Source of the DNA: Limnephilus marmoratus
Taxonomy: Eukaryota; Arthropoda; Insecta; Trichoptera; Limnephilidae
Direction of reading: 5' to 3'
Assembly: GCA_917880885.1 (NCBI GenBank)
Contig: OU862910.1
Span: 24,626,710 to 24,690,709 of the forward strand
Length of the DNA stretch: 64,000 bases
The notes under the pieces: generated by a model
What the model was told of the DNA's origin: nothing
Database searches by the model: none
The model's input: the letters and a program-made list of their open reading frames with translations, nothing else
Made by a program: the position numbers and the translations under genes
Part shown: piece by piece, positions 56,447 through 64,000 of the stretch
How the letters are laid out: each line of letters begins with the position of its first letter
Position numbering within the stretch: position 1 is the stretch's first letter

Positions 56447-57165
56447 CTAGCAGACCTGACCACACGTTGCTGTGGCTAACGAAACAACGCCACGCTATTA
56501 CCCAACCTTTATAACCAACGCCATCTGTTAAATCAAATTCACACCACCCGCATACCAGCCCGCTGCCCGCTGCCCGCTTGCCAGCCCGCTCCCTTTATTT
56601 ATAAATTATATTGGTTTTATTATCCGATGCTGCTGATACTGTAAATTTGAATTGTAACTTTTCCATTTCTAACGTCATTGTTTCTCTTCACTAAAAATGT
56701 AGTTTTATAAGACAATTTGTCTATTGGTTGTACTTCTTTATTGGTAATGACAAAACAAATCATGTGTTGCTCTGTTAACAAAGAAACTACATTTGAAGTT
56801 TATTTGTCGATCTTAAAAACTTTAACACTTATTTTTCTGATATCTTGATTACTTGGATGTCTGCTACATAGCTCATCAAAAAACAATAATAATCTGTTTG
56901 TATGTCACCATGACAACACATCAATGAATGACATTTGAAAAGTAATTCATTATTCGAATATGAAGGAATCCTATGCATTTCTAGGTAGGTATTCCTTTAC
57001 ATATTTCAACCATTTTACACAAAACCTTGACAAATTATATACCTAAAAACCTTCCTCATGAATCACTCTATGTATTGGTGAAAACCGCATGAAAATTCGT
57101 TGCGTAGTTTAAAAGATCTAAGCGCACAGACAGCGGGAGCGACTTCATTTTATACTATGTAAAGA
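56447..57165 (-). mobile_element. Helitron-like element H2, inverted copy
   Basis: On the minus strand it starts near 57165 with ATGAAGTCGCTCCCGCTGTC, contains GCGGTTTTCACCAATACATA (about 57065-57085), and ends GCAACGTGTGGTCAGGTCTG then CTAG (56447-56450). It has a CCCGCTGCC-type repeat near its 3' end, also seen in the plus copy as CAGCGGGCAGCGGGCAG. Confidence 0.7.
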
Positions 57166-57334
57166 AGATAATGAAAAATTTTACATGATTGTTGCCAGTA
57201 ATGATTCAATCTACACAATTAATTTCCACGTGGCTACCGTGAGAAAAGATCTTAAAGCAATCACCTGTCCCGCAAAACAAGCATCCAAACATTCCAGATA
57301 TTATCTTTATAAGAAACACAGCAAGAGTGTGTAT

Positions 57335-57430
57335 GTGTAAGGGGGGAGGGGGGTTATTTCAATCCTCTTCCCCTCCCCCCCTCCACCTCCCCCCTCTACC
57401 CCCTCCACCTCCCCCCTCTCCCTCTATCGA
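57335..57430. repeat. G-run / C-rich low-complexity tract
   Basis: GGGGGGAGGGGGG followed by CCCCCTCCACCTCCC repeats. 57170-57535 contains nothing else I recognise. Confidence 0.8.
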
Positions 57431-57539
57431 CCTCAGTATCGCGTAGGAAAAATAAAATATTACGCGTAGATTACATTCCTAGAAAATACAACAATATTAT
57501 CTATTTTACTAATGAGATGTAAAAAAAAGTTGTGGTAAG

Positions 57540-58440
57540 TCATCATCATCATCACTATTGGCTCTACAACCCCTGGTGGGTCTTGGCCTCCTCAAGAGTC
57601 TTCCTCTACTCATCTCGGTTTTGTGCCAGCTCTCTCCAGTTTGGAAGCTCCAAGATAGATATGTCTTTGAGGACGTTGTCGCTCCATCTCAGTCTTGGCC
57701 TTTCCAGGCTCCTTCGCCCTATTGGTCTTGAGTTCAGCAGGGACTTTGGTGCTTGATGCTCGGTTATTCTCTCCACATGACCCAGCCACCGAAGTCTTCC
57801 CAATTTTATAAATTTTACGACGTTTAGCTCCTTAAACAAAGTATAGTGCTCATTGTTATAACGTCTGCGCCAAAATCCATTTTCTAGAACCGGTCCGAAG
57901 ATGCGTCTCAAATTTTTTCTTTCAAAAACGCCCAGTGCTCGCTCATTCCTCTTAGTTAGTACCCAAGTCTCAGCTGCGTACGTAAGTACTGGTCTGATAG
58001 GTGTTTTGTACACTAATATCTTCGTGTTTCTGGACAGCAGTCCGGACTTTAATTAGTTTTGTAGGCGGAAATAACAGCGATTTGCGTTCACTATGCGCTT
58101 CTGGATCTCCTCTGTGGTATTATTGTCATTTGTTATCAGGGAGCCTAGGTATGTGAATCTTGGTACCGTTTCGAAATTTTGGTTTCGACATGAGAGAGTT
58201 GTGATTTGTTGGGTGCATCCTACAGCCATGTATTTGGTCTCTTGCTGGTTTACTACGAGACCCATATTTTTGGCAGAGCTTTCAAGATTTATAAAGGCGT
58301 CACGTAAAGCATCTGGAGTTTTCGCGATTATGTCGATATCATCAGCATAAGCCAATAGTTGCACAGAGTTGTCAAATATCGTTGCTCTTATCTCGATGCC
58401 TGAGTCACGAATAACTTTTTCTAAGGCTATGTTGAATAAG
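57540..58440 (-). pseudogene. 5'-truncated LINE RT with one in-frame stop
   Basis: Minus strand, one frame from about 58440: LFNIALEKVIRDSGIEIR, SVQLLAYADDIDIIAKTPDA (motif C, YADD, about 58325-58365), VPRFTYLGSLITNDNNTTEE, RIVNANRCYFRLQN, stop TAA (58053-58055), LKSGLLSRNTKILVYKTPIR, TYAAETWVLTKRNERAL, KLGRLRWLGHVERITEHQAP. The 3' end is a GATGATGATG tail seen as CATCATCAT at 57541-57552. The stop replaces what is usually a Gln (CAA to TAA fits). RT motifs A and B are lost by truncation. Confidence 0.88.
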
Positions 58441-58635
58441 ATTAATAATATAAGAATAAGTTGTTGTGGTAAGTAGACTCTACAAAATACTTTTTAATAC
58501 ATTTTCCAACACCCCACCCCTTAGGGTCGAACGCCCCTCAAGTGAATGCTATAGCTACGCCCTTGAGCTAATAGGCTAACTGATATTTAGCGGAATATCC
58601 AAGAAATTGAAAGAATACCAAAAATATATATTTTA

Positions 58636-58720
58636 GATGTGAGCTCCGCACTTGACACCGTTGATCACGATTTTCTCATTCGGAGATTAGAAGTAACATT
58701 TGGTTTACATTATAAAATCT
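58636..58720 (+). pseudogene. Tiny RT motif A fragment
   Basis: LDVSSALDTVDHDFLIRRLE resembles LDLSAAFDTVDH of LINE RT motif A. Similarity stops near 58715. The longer frame to 58878 is not RT-like. Confidence 0.55.
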
Positions 58721-58724
58721 TGGC

Positions 58725-59500
58725 TTATACCATTGGGTGTAATCTACCGATGCCGTCTTCATTTAGATTTTTAATATTCTCATTCATTGATAATGCTTTC
58801 CTTACACTGTTTAGTAACTGTAATGTCCGCGACAATTACAATCTCTATTTATTAAAAGGTCTCGTTATACGAAGTTGATTATTTATTATAAGTCAATTAT
58901 GGAATAGTACAATGCTTCCTCTAGTGAGGATAAACGCGGAATGGTGGCAGCCGGCCGAACTGTGAGCTCCTCGGCAGTCCCCACCACCACCTTGTAGTCG
59001 GGCGGGATCGGAAGCCTTCGGCTACGTTCGGCACCCGGGTAAAGGGTACCACAGACACTACAGTAACGCTAATAACAAAAAAATTATAAAATGGAAAGTG
59101 CTAGCAAGTTATATTATCAGCTAGGTATTAGTTCCAAACTAAAAGAGAGTTTGCATGTTCTAAGAAACGAAATACTGCAGCGACAGCGACTTACCTTAAT
59201 TACTCCTCTGCCGTGCGGAAAAGCATATTGGAGGTATAATAAGTAATGTAAAACCTACTGATCAAATGGTGCAAACTCTAGGGCGGGAAGCATGTGTTAC
59301 ATATATTCTAGGTATATTTGGATAAATTAAAGAGAAGTAAGCGAGTCAGAACCCCCAAAACCAAATAAAACAGCGACATCGATGTAAACAATACCTAGAC
59401 TTTCCTGTTTTTGAAGTGAAAACTTATTTATCACTTTTGTTATTTGAAACTCGATGAAACGGAAACGAGCGACACTTAAAAGAGACAAACACATACATCT
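58725..59500. other. No gene; one GC-rich patch
   Basis: 58935-59060 is GC-rich (GGTGGCAGCCGGCCGAACTG and following) and ends abruptly; it may be a repeat fragment I cannot name. Confidence 0.35.
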
Positions 59501-59511
59501 ATACTCTATAG

Positions 59512-59960
59512 CAGCGTTTTTCAACCTTTTTCATGGCACGACCCCCTTATTATGTAAAAAATATTTCGCGACCCCCTACCCTTCGCCTGCAATTTACCTT
59601 TGACGACTATGGTTCCTGGAGGGGGGAGTGGCTAGAGAAATTCAGGAATCATAAATTGAATGAAATGAAAAAGGAATGATACCCAGTGTACACCAACAGG
59701 AGGGTGGCTAGAGAATTTCAGGTTGTGAATTTTTCAGGGCAATTTCGCCTGTATAATCATGTTTTGGCATTCTACTTGATTCTGCCAGGAAATCCGTAAT
59801 CCTGTGAATTCCGTTGCCCACAAAATTCTATAAATGTATAATAAAAATATTTTTGAGCTTTATTGTTTTTTTTAATATTTTACTTTGGACCCCCTGCGAC
59901 CCTCTTGTAGAGGCTTCGCGCCCCCTTAGGGGGTCGCGACCCACAGGTTGAAAAACACTG
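59512..59960. mobile_element. 449-bp hAT-type MITE with perfect 8-bp TSD
   Basis: Ends CAGCGTTTTTCAACCTTTTT and, read inward from 59960, CAGTGTTTTTCAACCTGTGG. CTCTATAG flanks both sides (59504-59511, 59961-59968). Subterminal GGGGGTCGCGACC / CGCGACCCCC blocks are inverted. CAGTGTTTTTCAACC-type ends are common in Charlie-like hAT elements. No ORF. Confidence 0.93.
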
Positions 59961-60206
59961 CTCTATAGGATGTAGCCTACGAGAGAATGAGATAGCAATA
60001 AAATATTTATTTTATTCGGTTCCAATATAATACGATAAATCCACGGTCCCACGCAAGCTCCTTTAATGTGGTGGTATAAAGCGCCTCATGAACCTTTGCA
60101 GACATTCAGTCAATCGGGGATCGAATCCTGCGAAATCCAATTAAAAAAAAAAAAAAATTATAAAATTAATTAAATTAATATTCACTCTTCAAACCACTCC
60201 AAATAT

Positions 60207-60616
60207 ATTTTTTTATATGAATACCGCACAAGAGTCCCAACTGCTCCCGTCTGGAGCCAGTGGGACAATGGCATCCCCAATTGGGGTATGTTGTGAGGCT
60301 GAATGTAGTGGGGAGGTGAAGGAGATAGGGAAGAGGAAGGTGGGAAGGTACCTGGCTATTCAGATCTGGTCACCAAACACGGCTAAAGCCATTTCAAGCA
60401 ACGTTTCAATTCTGAATGGTGGTCTTACACCAGGGTGATACTGAGAGTATCTTCCACTCTGGAACGTGCCGCAAATATACTGATATATTATTTTTAATGA
60501 ATAAATTGTGAATGATACAAATTAACCAAATAAAATTTATTTGCCACGCCGGGATTCGATCCCGCGACCTTCGGTGTACGAGTCAAGAGCCTTACCGCTG
60601 CACTACGCCGGCCGTC
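60207..60616 (-). repeat. tRNA-derived SINE, family C, copy 2
   Basis: Full-length partner of 12134-12546, similar throughout. Head with GGGATCGAATCCC (about 60550-60562) and GCGTAGTGCAGCGGTAAGG (about 60592-60610), 3' end GAGCAGTTGGGACTCTTGTG, CGGTATTCATATAAA. Confidence 0.87.
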
Positions 60617-60641
60617 AGTGAACAGGCAAAAGAATACATAA

Positions 60642-60773
60642 AAGAATGGTACATCTAGCGACTCCGAAGAAGAAACCACAAATACTAATAAGATGACAAA
60701 ATGTATAGGAAAAATTACCATGGAATTCGACGACAAAAATATGGAAAAAATCATCCTTAACACTGCTTCGTAG
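60642..60773 (+). other. Short acidic/basic ORF, unassigned
   Basis: 43 codons with normal-looking composition: SDSEEETTNTNKMTKCIGKI, TMEFDDKNMEKIILNTAS. A CATCTAG precedes SDS and could be an acceptor site. No family recognised. Confidence 0.2.
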
Positions 60774-60816
60774 TCCACCCACTCTTGTGTACTTTAGTTT
60801 TCTGAAGATTTCACTT

Positions 60817-61053
60817 CTACCGTGTGTGAATTGCATACTCTGATTTTTTTTTAAGTGCGTCTATTTGACTTTCAATTTTATTTTCTTGATTGAATAAGTG
60901 TATGAATGAGGCGGAATCTTCGACGTGGAAATTAACCCACTTCCCGACATTCGATCGAACTGAAATGCGGCAGATAGACTCGTCGTCGGTGACAATGCAT
61001 TCTATTAACTTTTTGTAGCAATCACAAATACAATCACGCGGACAAGTACGCAT
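60817..61053 (-). CDS. Small Cys-rich ORF, unassigned
   Basis: 78 codons from an ATG: MRTCPRDCICDCYKKLIECI (five Cys in the first 19 residues), then SICRISVRSNVGKWVNFHVE, and a charged C-terminus (NKIESQIDALKKKSEYA) that could be helical. Composition is more protein-like than the other short frames here. No signal peptide or family recognised. It might be an exon or a retroelement remnant. Confidence 0.3.
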   Translation of the reverse strand: MRTCPRDCICDCYKKLIECIVTDDESICRISVRSNVGKWVNFHVEDSASFIHLFNQENKIESQIDALKKKSEYAIHTR

Positions 61054-61059
61054 TTTTCT

Positions 61060-61440
61060 TAAATTCTGAGAAATACAGCACTTAATGCACGATATACATG
61101 TCGCTTTTAAAAATCGGAAATTGGTAGGTTGATTCCATCACTGGGAAGGAAGGTTCGAACCTCATTCAAACCAAAAAAATTGTTCTCATAAAATAAATTA
61201 CAGTAAAAAAACTTACTGGTTGATTTTCAGCATACCTACTTCAGCTTTTTCTTAATGTCTGCTTTCGGATTAACACCCTGAAATGCGGCTTAATGTTAAT
61301 TCCGTAAATCCCAATTCAACCTTTGATTTTATTGTGTAATAAAAATAACTGACATTATGCCTGAACATGCATTTTTATGCTGGCTATGTATTAATGTAGG
61401 TAAACCTAAACTGTGCTTTATTCAAGCCTATGCCTCAAGT
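61060..61440. other. No recognised feature
   Basis: AT-rich. Confidence 0.4.
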
Positions 61441-61444
61441 TAAT

Positions 61445-61805
61445 TTGCTCGCTTTTGGGAACAGCTCACGTAGGTCTCATAGAAATCGTTGTATCTTCCT
61501 TATGTCAAGTTGAGAAATATGATAATACGGTGTTAGAAAGAGAAAATACCACGCTTTATTTTTAAAGCTAGAAGTTAAATACAGAAAAATTAAAATGTAT
61601 AACTTTATGAAACCAAAGTCTGACCGAAATTTTAGAAAAATTTACGATATTTCGTTAATTTTTTATGGAACGACAAAAAAGTTTTTTAAATGATAATAAC
61701 GTTTTTAAAACGTTGTAAAATACCTATAATATGAAATTATTTTTCCTTTTTTTCTTTATTAATAAATTTAGTTAGAAAAAACGTAAGGTTTTTAAGCCAT
61801 TTTAT
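61445..61805 (+). repeat. Unclassified repeat, copy 2 (pair with 31150-31520)
   Basis: Shares CATAGAAATCGTTGTATC, AACCAAAGTCTGA, GGAACGACAAAAAAGT, TTTAGTTAGAAAAA and AAGCCATTTTATAAC in the same order as 31150-31520. Confidence 0.55.
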
Positions 61806-61809
61806 AACT

Positions 61810-63225
61810 TTTTTATGTTTGCATTCAAAATTTCAATACTTTAAAATAATATGTTTTTAATAACAACGAATTTCACCACCTTTCTAAAACAGTTTTTGGT
61901 TTTCGGATATATTAAAAAATATTCCGTTTATTCGGATTTTATTCCAAATCGGTCACTTTCTGACCTTCTGATAAAGTATGTCCGAGGCCTGAGGGGTTAG
62001 TAGCAATATGAATGTTTTTGAGCATTTCTATCGTTTTTAATGTAAATTTTACAAAACTATTAATTACTGCATTTCACCATCGTTGTGAGGTGATGTCTGA
62101 ATAAAAAGGCATAACATTCTAATCAAGTATATTTTCATTTTTAGAGAATCGTTTGTTTATAACTCTTTTTCAGTTTCTGGAAGAATTAGGTTATCTGTGA
62201 TTAAAACGAATTTTGTGACCTTTCAATTTTTAATAGCCACAAGAAAGACAACACATATCTAACCCAGTAAACAACTAGCGTAAACCAATAAAATTTTATC
62301 TTCACTTTATCGACTTTCAGATCAAAATTACTTTAGTTTCCAATTCTGTTTTTAATATCGTAGAAAATTCCATTAAATGCAATGCTAACCAAAACTTTTT
62401 AAATAATAAACCATGTAGGTACATTTCCAAAACTTTCAAATGACTGTAAGTAAAATCATAGCGGTCTCGTTTGTTTCCCACAACATCCTGGGCAGTGGCG
62501 GTTGGTGACTTAATATAATTTACAAAAATGTATAATTTTCCTAAAGTAGGTTAATATTTTTTGTGAAGTTAAGGGCCCGCAACCGGGATTTGTACCGTTT
62601 TATTACATATTTCCCTTAAACACGGTAAGTTTTAAAGCTCATAAAAAAATATATGTTATTCTTGAAGATAATATCTAGACTTTGCCCGGGCCGAAACGCA
62701 AATTATATAAAATTCCCTCGATAGAAAAAAATCGCAAAGTATGCTCCAAAAATTATTACTAACACGTTTGTTTCAGTTATTTTACTAGTTATATGTATGA
62801 AAAAATTCACAGTGTTTCTTTAAATGCTGTTTAAGATAATGCCAGCGAGATTTTTGATCTATTTTAAACGATTTTGTGTTTTATTAAACATTTTCGCAAT
62901 TTTCGCATCGATTTTGTCGCTGCAAATGTTAGCGCTCTCCTCTAACATTCGTAATTTCGTATCTCTCCATCTTCTTCTTTTCGGGCCAGGTTGCAGAGCC
63001 TTAATCAAGAATGTATCATGGCGTAGCGTTCACATAACGGTGACGTGCAACATTGATTCGTTTTATTTTATCTCTGTATTGGCACACATCCCTTGCCGCA
63101 TCTCTATTATATACGTAATCTTCTGTTATTCCAAATGCATTAAAGCATGACCATGTTAAATCACGTAGTGTGCTTGGGTATTACAATATGTTGATTTTTG
63201 AAGTGAAACTTCTTTAGCGCCGCTG
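61810..63225. other. No recognised gene
   Basis: A 108-codon plus-strand frame (62824-63150) is hydrophobic and Ile/Phe-rich, but its composition follows the local AT bias. No family recognised. Confidence 0.35.
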
Positions 63226-63242
63226 TGACTTGGATTTCGGAT

Positions 63243-63421
63243 GAAGCGGAAATGACGATTAATGCACGTGCGACGCATCGACTGCGCTCATTGGTCGACT
63301 TGATTATGATGACACTTTTAAAGGCTCCTATTGGTTGACATATGAAACGGAAATGACGCGAGGTCTGCGGCGCTCATTGGTAGCATTGATTACGACCTCA
63401 CTTTTCAAGTATTGGTTGAGA
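63243..63421 (+). repeat. 101-bp tandem duplication with four ATTGG boxes
   Basis: GAAGCGGAAATGACG (63243) and GAAACGGAAATGACG (63344) start two units. Each continues as GCGCTCATTGGT, a GATTA(T/C)GA block, ACTTTT and a second TATTGGTTGA. ATTGG (reverse CCAAT) occurs at 63290, 63330, 63376 and 63411. Confidence 0.7.
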
Positions 63422-63502
63422 TTGTTTTGGTAAAGTTTAAAGTTTAAAGTTAAAGTTTAAAGCTTCTACCGCGTGTAACTGCACTCGATTTTTTTTGATT
63501 AG

Positions 63503-63890
63503 CTCCACACTAAGCTATGCTCTGAGAAAAAAATCCCTCAGGGCTTACGTCACCTTTAGGGATGCTGTGTGGAGTGTCTGCTCATGGAAAGGAAGGAGAG
63601 AAATTCTGGGAAGGAAAAATGTATGACAGGTGGGTAGGAATCTGGGGTAAATGTGTCCAGGAGTGGCGGACGTACGAACCATCCCTCCCACTGCGGTGCA
63701 AGGCGATGGGTCGAGAGAGTCCGGCTGGAGAAGTCAAAAGTCAGAAATCTCTCTCCACCATTATCTCCTGATCCGGCCCACCACACAGAAGGTGGGTAAA
63801 AGTATCCGTCGCCAAAACCCAGACAAATCTCACTTCAGCTAAGACGCTAAACGTGACTAACCACTTGGGGCGTATGGCAGGAGTTTTAAT
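63503..63890 (-). repeat. SINE-like repeat, family B, near full length
   Basis: Inverted relative to most copies. The tail stem (CCCTCAGGGC, about 63534), GATGCTGTGTGGAG, TGTCCAGGAGTGGCGGACGT, and CCACTTGGGGCGTATGGCAG near the 5' end are all present. It contains several open but unconserved frames. Confidence 0.8.
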
Positions 63891-63894
63891 TATT

Positions 63895-64000
63895 CAATAA
63901 ATGTTTCGCGGCGCGGCGGTACCCTACACCTGCCTACAAAATTGTAATTTTCTGTAAATGAATACTCACTATTTCTGTTCTATGTCGAGTAGGATATTTA
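63895..64000. repeat. GCGGCGGTACCC repeat fragment
   Basis: CGCGGCGCGGCGGTACCCTA, then CACCTGCCTACAAAATT, resembles 50868-50905 and 4088-4125. Cut by the window end. Confidence 0.45.

Noticed and set aside
62824..63150. Membrane protein of 108 codons
   Set aside because: Hydrophobicity follows AT-rich codons. No family, no clear start context and no neighbouring exons.

Overview
The window looks like repeat-dominated, AT-rich insect nuclear DNA. Lepidoptera is the most likely order: there are several Helitron-like ends finishing in CTAG, two mariner types, tRNA-headed SINEs and many decayed non-LTR retrotransposons. I recognise no host protein-coding gene, rRNA or intact tRNA gene. The only long reading frames belong to transposons, and most carry stops or frameshifts. 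This is consistent with an intergenic region or very long introns.

Layout. 0-12 kb: SINEs of two families (A and B), a Helitron copy, LINE remnants, and a 1.6-kb TIR element (9546-11167) carrying seven perfect copies of a 14-bp motif plus a possible small spliced gene. 12-22 kb: a tRNA-headed SINE (family C), SINE A, two copies of a LINE whose 3' tail is shared with SINE B, a 357-bp TA-flanked MITE and a GC-rich minisatellite. 22-28 kb: a LINE with a single in-frame stop, a 230-bp palindrome centred on a primer-binding-site-like sequence, a 19-bp minisatellite, and a near complete but dead mariner (25731-27068). 28-41 kb: foldback sequences, TIR elements, a tRNA-like sequence, more SINE B, and LINE 3' fragments. 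41-48 kb: a G-rich Helitron, a hammerhead-like motif, LINE fragments and about 2.4 kb plus 2 kb of sequence in which I recognise nothing.

48-57 kb is the most layered part. A long-armed foldback element contains a deleted mariner and a Helitron. Next to it lies a second foldback carrying two opposed tRNA-like heads. Then comes a hAT-type element with perfect 8-bp target duplications and a tandem array built from the 3' tail of SINE C. An open LINE reverse transcriptase frame (53532-54926) follows, then an inverted pair of Helitrons around a hAT MITE. 57-64 kb: a LINE with one stop, another hAT MITE with perfect 8-bp duplications, a second SINE C, two small unassigned frames, and a last SINE B.

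How parts relate: the non-autonomous elements appear to depend on others. SINE B carries the tail of the LINE at 15.7 kb. The MITEs carry mariner-type (TA) or hAT-type (8 bp) duplications but no transposase. The 9.5-11.2 kb element is the strongest candidate for something not yet described.
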